A stretch of DNA of 64,000 nt, taken from the NCBI RefSeq assembly GCF_026015985.1, contig NZ_CP110389.1, forward strand, positions 3,380,001 through 3,444,000, in the 5' to 3' direction. Numbering within the stretch: the stretch's first letter is position 1; each line of letters starts with the position of its first letter. Positions 1 through 9,352 of this stretch are shown here, piece after piece. The translations under genes were made by a program, and so were the position numbers. The notes beneath the pieces were generated by a model. The model was not told where the DNA came from. It saw nothing but the letters and a program-made list of their open reading frames with translations, and did no database searches. Source of the DNA: Rhodopseudomonas sp. P2A-2r. Lineage in GTDB: Bacteria > Pseudomonadota > Alphaproteobacteria > Rhizobiales > Xanthobacteraceae.

Positions 1-636
1 ATGGCGTCTTCGGTGAACGAGATCAGCCGGCAGGTGCAGGATTCCGCCAAGATGGCCCATGAGGCGGTGGCGCAGGCGCGGGAGACCAATAACCGTGTCG
101 GTGAATTGTCCAGGGCCGCGGCACGCATCGGTGACGTAGTCGAACTGATCAACACCATCGCAGGCCAGACCAATCTGCTGGCGCTGAACGCCACCATCGA
201 GGCGGCGCGCGCGGGCGAAGCCGGCCGCGGCTTTGCCGTGGTGGCGTCGGAGGTCAAGGCGCTGGCCGAGCAGACGGCCAAGGCGACCGGCGAGATCGGA
301 CTGCAGATCGCCGGAATTCAGGCTGCGACCGATTCGTCGGTGGTGGCGATCAAGGAGATCAGCGACACGATCGGCCGGATGTCGGAAATCTCGTCGACCA
401 TCGCCTCGGCGGTGGAGGAGCAGGGCGCGGCGACGCAGGAAATCTCCCGCAATGTCCAGCAGGCCGCACAGGGCACGATGCAGGTCAGCGCCAATATCGG
501 CGACGTGCAACGTGGCGCCGGCGAGACCGGCTCGGCGTCCTCGCAGGTGCTGTCGGCGGCACAGTCCCTGTCCGGCGAAAGCAACCGGTTGAAGACGGAA
601 GTGAGCCGGTTCCTCAACTCGGTACGGGCGGCCTGA
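1..636 (+). CDS. Methyl-accepting chemotaxis protein, C-terminal part (5' end outside window)
   Basis: This is the cytoplasmic signalling domain of a chemoreceptor, which controls the CheA kinase through CheW. The conserved hairpin tip is visible around residues 50-90 ([20 protein letters not shown], then [20 protein letters not shown]). Long heptad-rich helices lie on either side. No transmembrane, HAMP or sensor segment is present, so the gene must begin upstream; the ATG at base 1 is an internal methionine. The C-terminus ([10 protein letters not shown]) closely resembles that of the complete receptor at 58369-60450, so the two are probably paralogues. There is no CheR-binding pentapeptide at the end. 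A strong hairpin follows the stop. Confidence 0.95.
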   Translation: MASSVNEISRQVQDSAKMAHEAVAQARETNNRVGELSRAAARIGDVVELINTIAGQTNLLALNATIEAARAGEAGRGFAVVASEVKALAEQTAKATGEIGLQIAGIQAATDSSVVAIKEISDTIGRMSEISSTIASAVEEQGAATQEISRNVQQAAQGTMQVSANIGDVQRGAGETGSASSQVLSAAQSLSGESNRLKTEVSRFLNSVRAA

Positions 637-693
637 GGGCGTCCCCAACATGCGCAAGGCGTCGGACCATGGTCCGGCGCCGTCGTCACTCAG

Positions 694-721
694 GCAGCCC
701 CGCGGTTCACCGCGGGGCTGC
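694..721. terminator. Bidirectional hairpin terminator
   Basis: A perfect 12-bp stem (GCAGCCCCGCGG paired with CCGCGGGGCTGC) closes a TTCA tetraloop. It sits between two converging genes, so it can end transcription from both sides. No long T-run follows. Confidence 0.75.
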
Positions 722-740
722 GCCGATACCGGCGGTCGCG

Positions 741-1710
741 CTACTCGATCTTGATGTTGGCGTCGGTGATCACCTTGCGCCAGCGCACGATCTCGTCGCC
801 GACGAAGGTGCGATACTCCTCCGGGGAACTGCCGACGGCGACGATGCCCTGGTCGTCGAGCTTCTTGCGCAGGTCGGGATCGGCCAGAGCCTTCTTGGCC
901 TCGAGCGAGATGCGGTCGACGATCTCCTTCGGCGTGCCCGCGGGCGCGACGATGCCGGCCCAGGTGCCGGAGACGAAATCCGTCACGCCTTGCTCGGCCA
1001 TGGTCGGTACGTCGGCCGCCGCGGGAATGCGCTCCTTGGCGGTCACCGCGATGGCCTTGGCATTGCCGGCCCGCACCTGGGACATCAGCGGGCCGATCAC
1101 GTCGAACATGACGTTGATCTGGCCGCCGACCGTGTCCTGCAGTGCGCCGGACGTGCCCTTGTAGGGAATATGCTGCAGGTTGATGGCTTCGCGGCTCTTC
1201 AGCATTTCCATGGTCAGGTGCGCCGCCGAGCCGATGCCCGACGACGCGAAGTTGAGCTGGCCCGGCTTGCTCTTCGCCAGCGCGATCAGCTCTTTCATGT
1301 TGTTCGCCGGCAATGAGGGATGCGCGATCAGGATCAGCGGCGCCACCGACATCAGCGAGACGTAAGTGAGATCCTTCATCGTGTCGTAGGGCAGCTTCGG
1401 ATTGAGCGTCGCATTCACCGCGTGGGCCGCGATCACTGTGCCGATGGTGTAGCCGTCGGGTGCCGCCTTGGCGACGGAATCAGTGCCGATCACCGCGTTG
1501 GCGCCGGGTTTGTTCTCGATCACGATGGGCTGGCCCAGCGCCACCGCCATCTTCTCGGACACAAGGCGAGCCATCAGGTCGGTGTAGCCGCCCGGCGTAT
1601 ACGGCACCACCATGCGAGATCGGCCGGTTCGGCCAGCTCTGCGCCTGCGCGCTGCCGGCGCAGGCGAGGAGGACGGCGAGTGCGCCAAGCGCGCGGGGCA
1701 GGGATGTCAT
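741..1710 (-). CDS. Tripartite tricarboxylate transporter substrate-binding protein (Bug family), one-base frameshift
   Basis: This is a periplasmic solute receptor of the Bug/TctC family, which binds carboxylates for a TctAB-type transporter. The N-terminus has a signal peptide (MTSLPRALGALAVLLACAGSAQAQ) followed by the family start SWPNRPI. The reading frame then breaks near 1614-1622 and resumes as MVVPYTPGGYTDLMARLV. Typical family motifs follow (VIENKPGANAVIG, AAPDGYTIGT, HIPYKGTSGALQD, GTWAGIVAPAGTPKEIV). The span is 3n+1 bases, which fits one extra base. With that corrected, the protein is about 322 residues, normal for the family. No TctAB membrane genes are adjacent, which is common for Bug proteins. 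It may be a sequencing error rather than a dead gene. Confidence 0.85.
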
Positions 1711-2022
1711 GCGATCGTTTCCTCGGTGGCGGTGCCTCGTCGCGGTGGCGGGGACACCGCAGCGCCAGCCTCGAGAGATGCACTCGTTATTGTATGAACT
1801 GCCTTTGGCGCACCGTCAGCCACTGCGGCCGGAGGTGCGATTCCCGCGCGCAGGCTAGCGCGGATGCCAGCCGGCGGGGAAGGAGGCGAATAGTCGCCGG
1901 GCCGCTGCCGTGGGGTGGAATTTGGCGCTAACCGGAGCAGGGCGCATCGCGCGGGGGCAGCGCGCCCGGTGCTCGCCCGGATGTGACTGGCCGCACGCCA
2001 GCCGACCGGCTAGGGTCGATTC
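1711..2022. other. Intergenic region, no gene recognised
   Basis: This region lies between divergently oriented genes. I see no convincing reading frame, RNA gene or repeat. It presumably holds the two promoters, but no motif stands out. Confidence 0.5.
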
Positions 2023-2385
2023 ATGTCGCGCATCATGTGTCTGTTCATTGCCATTTCCCTGTCGCTGTCGTCCGTCGCCGCATCGGCCGCGCCCGCCCAC
2101 AAGCGGCCGGCGAAGGTCTGGAAGGGCTATGGCTTCCTTCCGGGCTATCGTCAGCCGCTGAACAACGCCGCGCCGTTGTTCAAGCAGGAGGCCTCGGTGC
2201 TGCGCAACGCGCGCCGCGATCGGCGCCACTGGTACATCGACCGGACGCCGGGCTATTACCGGTGGTCGGACGGCGAACACTATTATTTCGGCCGGCCCGG
2301 CTTCTACCGCGGCCGATACAATGGTGGCAGCTTCGGTCCGTGCTGGACCCAGACCCCGATCGGGCCGGTCTGGACCTGCGGCTGA
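2023..2385 (+). CDS. Small secreted protein of unknown function
   Basis: The 120-residue product starts with a signal peptide (MSRIMCLFIAISLSLSSVAASAA) with an Ala-x-Ala cleavage site near residue 23. The mature part is basic and rich in Tyr, Arg and Gly (YYRWSDGEHYYFGRPGFYRG) and contains two Cys near the C-terminus (CWTQTPIGPVWTC), which could form a disulphide. The aromatic/basic composition resembles small cell-envelope proteins seen in Bradyrhizobium-type genomes. I do not recognise a named family. The start codon is clear because the signal peptide begins there. Confidence 0.7.
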   Translation: MSRIMCLFIAISLSLSSVAASAAPAHKRPAKVWKGYGFLPGYRQPLNNAAPLFKQEASVLRNARRDRRHWYIDRTPGYYRWSDGEHYYFGRPGFYRGRYNGGSFGPCWTQTPIGPVWTCG

Positions 2386-2395
2386 CGATTTTCCT

Positions 2396-2593
2396 CTAAT
2401 CCACTTTCGGCTCGCGAATGCCGAGCATGGTCATGCGGGTCCGCACCGCGAGCGGCGAGCGCTTCAAGCGCAGAGCGATCTCGTTGACGCTGCGGCCGGC
2501 CAGGAGTTGCCGCCGCAAGTCTTCGTCCTGCGGCGCAGTCCAGACGGCATCGGATTTTTGCTCAGCTTCATCGACGACCGGTCTTCGGGGCAT
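2396..2593 (-). CDS. Small helix-turn-helix-like protein
   Basis: The 65-residue product starts at MPRRPVVDEAEQ. Its core (WTAPQDEDLRRQLLAGRSVNEIALRLKRSPLAVRTRM) looks like a SANT/Myb-like or resolvase-type HTH: a Trp, an acidic helix, then a turn and a recognition helix (SVNEIALRLKRSPLAVRTR). Proteins of this size and pattern are common in Bradyrhizobium and are annotated only as hypothetical. A longer in-frame extension upstream has no such features, so the short start was chosen. DNA binding is inferred from the motif, and any target is unknown. Confidence 0.6.
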   Translation of the reverse strand: MPRRPVVDEAEQKSDAVWTAPQDEDLRRQLLAGRSVNEIALRLKRSPLAVRTRMTMLGIREPKVD

Positions 2594-2775
2594 TGGGGGC
2601 TTGGCGACGTCCCCTAGTGTAACGGGGCATAGCCGGCATGTCGCGCGGAAGCTGCGCCGACACTCAATCCCGTCCCGCGCTGGCAGATCGCGGCATTGCA
2701 AAGTCGCGGATTGCACAACCGGCGGCATCCGGGTCACGCTCGCGGCCTGCGAATCTCGAACTGGAAATAGGCGAC

Positions 2776-4323
2776 ATGACTTTAGCGATGGGCTGGGACG
2801 AATGGACAAAACACGACGCGGTGGCGCTGGCTGACCGCGTCCGCAAGGGCGATCTGACGCCGGCCGAACTGGCGGCGCAGGCCGCCGCCGGCATTGCCAT
2901 GATGAATCCCGCGCTCGACGCTGTCGTTGAGGTGTTCGACGACGTGATCGCCGACCCCACAAAGGACGGCATGAATCCAGGCGGCGTGTTTGCCGGCGTG
3001 CCGCTGCTGATCAAGGATCTCGGTCCGACGCTGAAGGGGCGGCTGCAGGAATTCGGCTCCATGATCATGCAGGGCAACCGCCCGACGCAGGACAGCTTCC
3101 TGACCGGCAAGATCCGCAATGCCGGGCTGAACATCATCGGCCGCAGCACCACGCCGGAATTCGGCGTCTGCAGCTCGGCTGAGAACGCGCTCTATGTCAC
3201 CCGCAATCCGTGGGACCTCGACTACACCACCTGCGGCTCGTCCGCCGGCACCGCCGCGATGCTGGCGGCCGGCGTGCTGCCGATCTCGCACGGCACCGAC
3301 GGCGGCGGCTCGATCCGCATTCCCGCCGGCGCCACCGGCAGCATCGGCCTGAAAGTGTCGCGCGGCGTCTATTCGCTGGCGCCCAACCTGTCGGACCTGT
3401 CGGGGCTGGTGTCGATCCAGGGCTGTCTCTCGCGCTCCGTGCGCGACACCGCCGCCTTCGTCGATCATTGCCGCGGTGGCGCGCCGGGCGAATTCATGCC
3501 GTTCTGGTCGCCGGCGGAATCCTACAGCGATCTCATCACGCGCGACCCCGGCCGTCTGCGCATCGCACTGTCCCATGAGTGGGGCGACTTCCGCGCGCCG
3601 CCGCATTTCGTGGCCGAGCTGGAGCGCGTCGGCCGGCTGCTGGAAGGGCTCGGCCATCATGTCGAATGGGTGCTGCCGCCGGTCGATTTCCGTGCTGCCT
3701 TCGCAGCCCAGACCACCTGCTACATCAGCAATTTTGCCCAGGTCATCGCCGGTCATCTGGCGCGGCTCGGGCTCGAGCAGCCGCCGGCCGATCTGCTGGA
3801 GCCGATCAATATCAGGCTCTGGGAGGCCGGCCTGCACACATCATACAGCGAGCGCGCCAAAATGCAGGCGGTGTTCAACACCACGTCGCGCGCCTTCGGC
3901 AATTTCTTCGAGGACTGGGACATCATCCTGACTCCGATCACCGCCAGGCCGACGCCGCCGGTCGGCACATCGGAATATCTCACCACCAGCACCAATCCGT
4001 CGGTGCACGACTGGTTCGCCAACCTGTGGCAGAATTTTTCCTATACGCCGCTGGCCAACCTGTGCGGCATTCCCGGCATCTCGCTTCCGCTGGCCGAGCA
4101 GGAGAGCGGGCTGCCGCTCGGCATCCAGGCGCAGGCGCGTCAGGCCAATGACGGGCTGCTGCTGCAACTGGCCGCACAGATCGAGCGCGCCATCGACGGC
4201 AAGTGGAACGGCGGCCGGCTGCCCGCGCGGCATGTCAGCCGGGGGCATGATTGCCGGCGGCAACATCGATGCTGGAGCAAAAGGCCTGTTGGCCTTTTGC
4301 AATCGGCAGACGCATTTCAATGA
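2776..4323 (+). CDS. Amidase (amidase-signature family)
   Basis: The product hydrolyses amides or carbamoyl compounds using a Ser-cisSer-Lys triad. The general-base Lys lies in PLLIKDLGPT (about residue 80). The glycine/serine signature is TTCGSSAGTAAM (cis-Ser about 155). The nucleophile lies in GTDGGGSIRIPA (about Ser179). At about 515 residues the length is normal. I chose the ATG at 2776 because the family begins at MGWDEWTKHDAVALADRVR; an in-frame start at 2638 only adds a low-complexity leader. The last 25 or so residues after RLPARHVS are not conserved-looking, so the true end may be slightly different. The natural substrate cannot be read from the sequence. Confidence 0.88.
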   Translation: MTLAMGWDEWTKHDAVALADRVRKGDLTPAELAAQAAAGIAMMNPALDAVVEVFDDVIADPTKDGMNPGGVFAGVPLLIKDLGPTLKGRLQEFGSMIMQGNRPTQDSFLTGKIRNAGLNIIGRSTTPEFGVCSSAENALYVTRNPWDLDYTTCGSSAGTAAMLAAGVLPISHGTDGGGSIRIPAGATGSIGLKVSRGVYSLAPNLSDLSGLVSIQGCLSRSVRDTAAFVDHCRGGAPGEFMPFWSPAESYSDLITRDPGRLRIALSHEWGDFRAPPHFVAELERVGRLLEGLGHHVEWVLPPVDFRAAFAAQTTCYISNFAQVIAGHLARLGLEQPPADLLEPINIRLWEAGLHTSYSERAKMQAVFNTTSRAFGNFFEDWDIILTPITARPTPPVGTSEYLTTSTNPSVHDWFANLWQNFSYTPLANLCGIPGISLPLAEQESGLPLGIQAQARQANDGLLLQLAAQIERAIDGKWNGGRLPARHVSRGHDCRRQHRCWSKRPVGLLQSADAFQ

Positions 4324-4363
4324 AGTGTGGTCATGACGTATTGCGCTTCAAGGCTGCATCGCG

Positions 4364-4379
4364 TGGCACAATTGTTGCT
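4364..4379 (+). promoter_or_regulatory. Candidate sigma-54 (RpoN) promoter
   Basis: TGGCACAATTGTTGCT matches the -24/-12 consensus TGGCACG-N4-TTGCW at every conserved base except the G at position 7, with the correct GG-to-GC spacing. It points towards the binding-protein gene starting at 4560, leaving a leader of about 170 bases. No enhancer-binding regulator gene is adjacent. Confidence 0.6.
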
Positions 4380-4559
4380 GATCCAAAGGTAGGTGCATAA
4401 GCGACGACAACGGATGCGATGACGGATATGTCCAGCGGCCGGCAGGCTCGACAGGTTCATAAGGTCAGAGCAAAATCTCGTCATGCAGTTGCACGTTAAG
4501 GATGCCGCGGTGATCTAACCTTCATTTCGAAACACGCTTCAAGAGCAGGGCTGATCAAG

Positions 4560-6161
4560 ATGATTTCAAAGTTGCATTGCCTTCCCATCGTGCGTCGACC
4601 GCTCTCGCTCGCATTTGCAGTCGGGCTTCTGTTCGGCGCCGCGGGCGCCGATGCAAAAACATTGACGGTGGTGATGCATTCAAGTCTCCGCCTGCTGGAC
4701 CCGATCATCACGACGGCGCAGATCACCCGCGACCATGGTTACATGATCTACGATACCCTTCTTGCGATGGACTCGAACATGAAGGTGCGGCCTCAGATGG
4801 CCGACTGGAAGGTTTCGGACGATCGTCTGACCTACACGTTCACGCTTCGCGACGGGATGAAATGGCAGGACGGTCCGCCGGTCACGGCCGAGGATTGCGT
4901 TGCGTCCCTGAAACGGTGGGGTCAGCGCGACAGCATGGGCCAGATGCTCATGGACATCACGGCTTCGATCGAGGCGACCGACGCCAAGACGATCACCCTG
5001 CGCTTGAAGGAACCGTATGCGCAGGTGCTGGAGTCGATTGCGAAGCCGTCCCAAAACGTGCCGTTCATGATGCCCAAACGCCTCGCAGAGACGTCGGCGG
5101 ACAAGCCTGTCCCGGAACAGATCGGGTCGGGGCCGTTTCGCTTTGTGACCAGCGAATTCCAGCCCGGCGTAAAGGCTGTCTATGAGAAGAACCTCCAATA
5201 CGTTCCGCGGCAGGAGCCTGCGAGTTGGACCGCTGGCGGCAAAGTGGTGAAAGTCGATCGCGTCGAATGGGTCACGATGCCGGACACACAGACCGCGGTG
5301 AATGCCTTGCAGTCCGGAGAAATCGATATGCTGGAAGCGCCGCCGGCGGATCTGCTTCCGGTGCTGCAGGCGGATAGTGACCTCGTGGTGAGTTCGCTGA
5401 ACGAATTCGGGAGTCTCCCGTACGGCCGCATGAATTTCCTGTATCCGCCGTTCGACAACCCGAAGCTGCGCCGGGCGGCGTTTCTGGCCATCAACCAGAA
5501 GGATGTCCTCGACGCCGTGATAGGCAATCCGAAGTATTACAAGCTATGCGGAGCGATTTTCGGTTGCGGCACGCCGCTGGCGTTCGACGGTGGATCGGAA
5601 ACTCTTGTCCAGGGCAACGGCATGGCCGCGGCCAAGAAGCTTGTCGCGGAAAGCGGCTATGATGGGTCACCTGTCGTCTTGATGGGTGCATCCGATATTC
5701 CGGTGCTGATGGCGCAGGCGACCGTGGTCGCCCAATCGCTTCGGACAGCCGGCTTCAAGGTCGAAATCCAGTCGCTGGACTGGCAGACGATCATTGGCCG
5801 CCGCGCTGTCCAGCGTCCTCCGAAAGACGGTGGATGGAGCATGTTCTTCTCTGTGTTCGCTGGTGTCGATGTGCTCGACCCGCTCGTCAATGTCGCAATC
5901 AACGGCCGCGGTCGCAGCAACGGATGGTTTGGCTGGTACGACGATCCGGGCATGGAGAAGTTGCGTGGCGAATACAGCCGCGCCGTTGCTCTTGACGAGC
6001 AGAAGCGCATCGCCCGCGAGATCCAGACACGCGCATACGACCAGGTCGCCTTCATTCCGTTCGGCCGCTTCGACGTGCCATCGGTGTGGCGGAAGTCTAT
6101 CCGGGGACTTCTTCCGGGAGCGGCCGTGCCGGTGTTCTGGAACGTGGAAAAGGCCGATTGA
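4560..6161 (+). CDS. ABC transporter substrate-binding protein (peptide/opine/nickel type, SBP_bac_5)
   Basis: This is a periplasmic receptor of an oligopeptide-type ABC importer. A signal peptide ends near residue 33 (AAGADAKT). Family features follow: an early LLDPIITTAQITRDHGYMIYDTL segment, YTFTLRDGMKWQDGPPVTAEDCVASLKRW, the IGSGPFRF motif, and NPKLRRAAFLAINQKDVL. At 533 residues it has the usual size. It is preceded by a sigma-54-like promoter and followed after 87 bases by an M20 amidohydrolase on the same strand, suggesting uptake and hydrolysis of an acylated or amide-linked nitrogen compound. No permease or ATPase genes are nearby. Confidence 0.9.
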   Translation: MISKLHCLPIVRRPLSLAFAVGLLFGAAGADAKTLTVVMHSSLRLLDPIITTAQITRDHGYMIYDTLLAMDSNMKVRPQMADWKVSDDRLTYTFTLRDGMKWQDGPPVTAEDCVASLKRWGQRDSMGQMLMDITASIEATDAKTITLRLKEPYAQVLESIAKPSQNVPFMMPKRLAETSADKPVPEQIGSGPFRFVTSEFQPGVKAVYEKNLQYVPRQEPASWTAGGKVVKVDRVEWVTMPDTQTAVNALQSGEIDMLEAPPADLLPVLQADSDLVVSSLNEFGSLPYGRMNFLYPPFDNPKLRRAAFLAINQKDVLDAVIGNPKYYKLCGAIFGCGTPLAFDGGSETLVQGNGMAAAKKLVAESGYDGSPVVLMGASDIPVLMAQATVVAQSLRTAGFKVEIQSLDWQTIIGRRAVQRPPKDGGWSMFFSVFAGVDVLDPLVNVAINGRGRSNGWFGWYDDPGMEKLRGEYSRAVALDEQKRIAREIQTRAYDQVAFIPFGRFDVPSVWRKSIRGLLPGAAVPVFWNVEKAD

Positions 6162-6248
6162 TGCGCCGCCGACCCGTTATCATCGCGCCGATATCCGGGC
6201 GCGGCGGCGACGAATTTATCGACAATCCCATCACCGAAAGAGAACGCA

Positions 6249-7426
6249 ATGAGTCCCCGTGAGCTTCTTGATCAACTCCATCCCGACATGATTGCCTGGC
6301 GTCAGGATTTCCACGCCCACCCGGAGATCGGCTTTGAAGAAGAGCGCACCAGTCAGCTCGTCGCCGAGCGCCTGGAGCAGTGGGGCGTCGAGGTTCACCG
6401 CCATCTCGGCGGCACCGGCGTGGTCGGGGTGATCCGCGGCCGCCACCAGTCGGCCGGCAGCAACCGGGCGATCGGCTTGCGCGCTGACATGGACGCGCTG
6501 CCGATGCAGGAAAACAACGGCTTCGCGCATCGCTCGCAGATCGAAGGACGGATGCATGCCTGCGGTCACGACGGCCACACCACGATGCTGCTGGGTGCCG
6601 CGAAATATCTGGCCGAGACGCGCAATTTTGCGGGCACCGTGCATCTGATCTTTCAGCCGGCCGAAGAAGGTCTGGCGGGCGCTAAGGCCATGCTGGACGA
6701 TGGACTGTTCGAGCGCTTTCCGTGCGACGCGGTCTATGCCATTCACAACAGTCCCGACTTGCCGCTCGGAACGGTGAAGGCGCTGACCGGCACGACGATG
6801 GCTGCGATCGACTATTTTACAGTCGTGTTGCGCGGCCGCTCCGCACATGCTGCACATCCACACCAGGGCATCGATACGGTGGCGATCGCCGCCCAAGTGA
6901 TCGGTGCGCTCAACGCGCTGCCCTCGCGGCAGATCAATGCGCTGGAATCGGCCATCGTCAGCATCGGCCAGATCCATGGCGGCACCTCGGATATCGTCAT
7001 TCCGGAGACGGTCGAGTTGCGCGGCTCGGTGCGGACGCTGAAACCTGAGGTGCGCGACCGGGTCGAGATGCTGTTCCGCCGGACGGTGGCGCTGACCGCG
7101 GAAGCGCAAGGCGGCACCGCCGAGATCGACTATCGGCGCGCCTATCCGGCGACCATCAACACGCCGGAGGAAACCGCGCGCGCCGCCGCTTGCGCGGCCG
7201 GGGTGCCCGGCGTCTCCCACGTGCTGCGCGAGGAAATCCCGTTCTGGCCGGCGAGGATTTCGCGTTCATGCTGGAGCGGAGCCGCGGAGCCTATCTGATC
7301 TTCGGGCAGCGCGGGGCGGACAAAGGAAGCGTGCCGGTTCACAACCCGAATTACGATTTCAACGACGATCTGCTGCCGATCGGCGCGAGCTATCTGGCGG
7401 GGCTGGTCGAGCAGGAACTGGGATAA
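6249..7426 (+). CDS. M20-family amidohydrolase (hippurate hydrolase/aminoacylase-like), one-base frameshift
   Basis: This is a metal-dependent amidohydrolase that removes acyl groups from amino acids or similar amides. Metal-binding motifs are visible: GLRADMDALPMQE, MHACGHDGHTTMLLGAA and FQPAEEGLAGAK. The frame breaks near 7241-7247, after HVLREEIP, and resumes as LAGEDFAFMLERSRGAYLIFGQRG, which supplies the last metal-ligand region. The span is 3n+2, so one base appears to be missing. The corrected product is about 392 residues, the normal length. It follows the binding-protein gene at 4560 and probably forms one transcription unit with it. Confidence 0.88.
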
Positions 7427-7507
7427 CAAGAAGCCCGTCCTGGCTCGGGACGGTACGTCGGCCGGGTCTGCGGGGCATTGCAGTAGGCCGCAGCCGACCC
7501 TGCAAAA

Positions 7508-8431
7508 CTACTGCGCTTCCGCCCAGGCCCGGAATTCCTCGGCGGTGGCGTAGGATTTCTGGGCGCCGCGCCGCGTGATCGAATGAGCGGCATAGCGTGC
7601 GGCGATGCCGAGTGCCTCGAACACCGGCTCGCCCGCGGCATGGAAATGCGCGAAGGCGGCGATGAAGGCATCGCCGGCGCCGGTGGTATCCACCGGCTTG
7701 ACCGGGACCGGCGCGATGCGGCGGACGCCGGTCGCCTCGACCAGCAGCGCGCCGCGGCCGCCGAGGGTGACGATCACCGTGCCGATGCCCCGGGCGATCA
7801 GGCTGCGGGCCGCCGTCTCGGCCTCATCCTCGTTGCTCACCGGCAGGCCGGACAGGATGGCGAGCTCGGTCTCGTTCGGCACCAGGAAGCTGACATCGGC
7901 GATCCCTGCGATATCGAGGTCGGCCGCCGCCGGGGCGGGGTTCAGCACCGTGCCGATGCCGTTGGTCTTGGCCCAGGCGATGGTGTGGTAGACGGTCGCG
8001 GTCGGCACTTCCATCTGCAGCAGGATCAGGCTGCAGCCCTGCAGCACGTCGGCAGCGGCATCGACGTCGGCCGGCAACAGGTGGTTGTTGGCGCCCTTGA
8101 TGATCAGGATCGAGTTCTCGCCGGAGGGATCGACGCAGATCGTCGCGACGCCCGAGGAGACACCGGGCACGCGGGTGACGTGGCTGGCGTCGATGCCGTT
8201 AGCGGCGAAGTTGCGCAGAGTGGCGTCGGCGAAATCGTCGTCGCCGACCTTGGAAACCATGGCGACCGAGGAGCCGAGGTGGGCGGCGGCGATCGCCTGG
8301 TTGGCGCCCTTGCCGCCATGGCCCATCTCGAAGCTCAGCGCTTCCAGCGTCTCGCCTGGCCGCGGCATCCGCGTCACATAGGTGACGAGATCCATCATGT
8401 TGGAGCCGACAACGGCGATCTTCGGAGACAT
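7508..8431 (-). CDS. rbsK: Ribokinase / PfkB-family sugar kinase
   Basis: The product phosphorylates ribose or a related sugar using ATP. It has the two PfkB signatures: the N-terminal GHGGKGANQAIAAAHLG (about residues 37-53) and the C-terminal DTTGAGDAFIAAFAHF, whose Asp is the catalytic base. The start MSPKIAVVGSNMMDLVTYV is typical of ribokinase, where the early Asp binds the sugar. Its 307 residues match the family. There is no ribose ABC transporter next to it, so specificity for ribose rather than another sugar or nucleoside is not proven. A probable remnant of a sugar-epimerase-like gene lies immediately upstream on the same strand. Confidence 0.85.
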   Translation of the reverse strand: MSPKIAVVGSNMMDLVTYVTRMPRPGETLEALSFEMGHGGKGANQAIAAAHLGSSVAMVSKVGDDDFADATLRNFAANGIDASHVTRVPGVSSGVATICVDPSGENSILIIKGANNHLLPADVDAAADVLQGCSLILLQMEVPTATVYHTIAWAKTNGIGTVLNPAPAAADLDIAGIADVSFLVPNETELAILSGLPVSNEDEAETAARSLIARGIGTVIVTLGGRGALLVEATGVRRIAPVPVKPVDTTGAGDAFIAAFAHFHAAGEPVFEALGIAARYAAHSITRRGAQKSYATAEEFRAWAEAQ

Positions 8432-8466
8432 GGTCGTTCCTCGGTTCGGCTTCAGAAGATGCGGCT

Positions 8467-8652
8467 CTACGTCGTGGTTTCGGCGATGTCGAGATGGGCG
8501 AGGCGGAAGTCGAAGCTGGCGGTCCCGCCGGCGTCCAGTTGCCGGACATTGCCCTTGGCGTCCTCGGCCGTATAGCCCTCCGGCGCGCAGGTCGAGGGCG
8601 AACCGGCTTTCTTCGGCACGCTCGACCAGGCCACCGGCTGTTCGATCCTGCG
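8467..8652 (-). pseudogene. Possible C-terminal remnant of an aldose-epimerase-like protein
   Basis: A reading frame ending here encodes PSTCAPEGYTAEDAKGN followed by VRQLDAGGTASFDFRLAHLD. This resembles the last strand region of aldose-1-epimerase/DUF4432-type proteins, which end in a PGESxxF-like motif. No matching upstream part or start is visible before the divergent gene at 8765. If correct, a deletion removed most of a gene that once sat in an operon with the kinase downstream. The match is by eye only. Confidence 0.3.
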
Positions 8653-8764
8653 GATCGGCAACGGGCTGTCACACGCAACCGTTACGACGAGCAACAGACA
8701 GTCCGTTGCAAGTTCCGGCAGTGGCAGCGAACATCTCTGCTCAACGTGCCTCGAAGGAGCCCAC

Positions 8765-9328
8765 ATGCGCCTCCCCATCATTGCGCCAGCCGATCTGACC
8801 GACGAACAGCGCCCGCTCTATGCCGACATGAAGCAGGGCATCGCGCAGAGCTTTCAGGGCTTCATCAACACCCGCGACGACGGCGCGCTGCTCGGGCCCT
8901 GGAACCCGTGGCTGCATGAGCCGAAATTTGGCAAGCCGGTGTGGGAATTGACCAAGGCGATCGCATCCGGGCCGTCGCTGCCGCTGCCGGTGCGCGAAGT
9001 CGCCATCCTCGTCACCGGGGCGCATTTCAAATCCGCCTACGAACTCTATGCCCATGTCATCGTCGCCGAAAACCGCGGCCTGTCCGACGAGAAGCTGGCG
9101 ACCATCGTCGCGGGGCAGCGCCCGACCGACCTCACCCGCCAGGAGGCGGTGGCCTACGACATGGCGCATGCGCTGGTGAACGGCGGCGTGCTGCCCGAAC
9201 TGACCTATCGCGCGGCGGTGGAGCAATTCGGCGCCCATGGTGCGGCCGAACTGTCCTATCTCGTCGGGCTCTATTGCATGGTGTCGGTGACGTTGAACAC
9301 CTTTGACGTTCCCGTTCCCGAGGCATGA
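8765..9328 (+). CDS. Carboxymuconolactone decarboxylase family protein (AhpD-like)
   Basis: The 187-residue all-helical product fits the CMD/AhpD family, which includes gamma-carboxymuconolactone decarboxylases and peroxidase-linked AhpD proteins. Family traits are PWNPWLHEPKFGKPVWEL, LPLPVREVAILVTGAHFKSAYELYAH (Glu and His of the family active region) and the C-terminal ELSYLVGLYCMVSVTLNTFDVPVPE. The AhpD Cys-x-x-Cys redox motif is absent, so an AhpD-type peroxidase role is unlikely. A good ribosome site (GAAGGAG) lies just before the ATG. The substrate is unknown. Confidence 0.85.
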   Translation: MRLPIIAPADLTDEQRPLYADMKQGIAQSFQGFINTRDDGALLGPWNPWLHEPKFGKPVWELTKAIASGPSLPLPVREVAILVTGAHFKSAYELYAHVIVAENRGLSDEKLATIVAGQRPTDLTRQEAVAYDMAHALVNGGVLPELTYRAAVEQFGAHGAAELSYLVGLYCMVSVTLNTFDVPVPEA

Positions 9329-9352
9329 CGTCACGACCTCGATGCCGACGGA

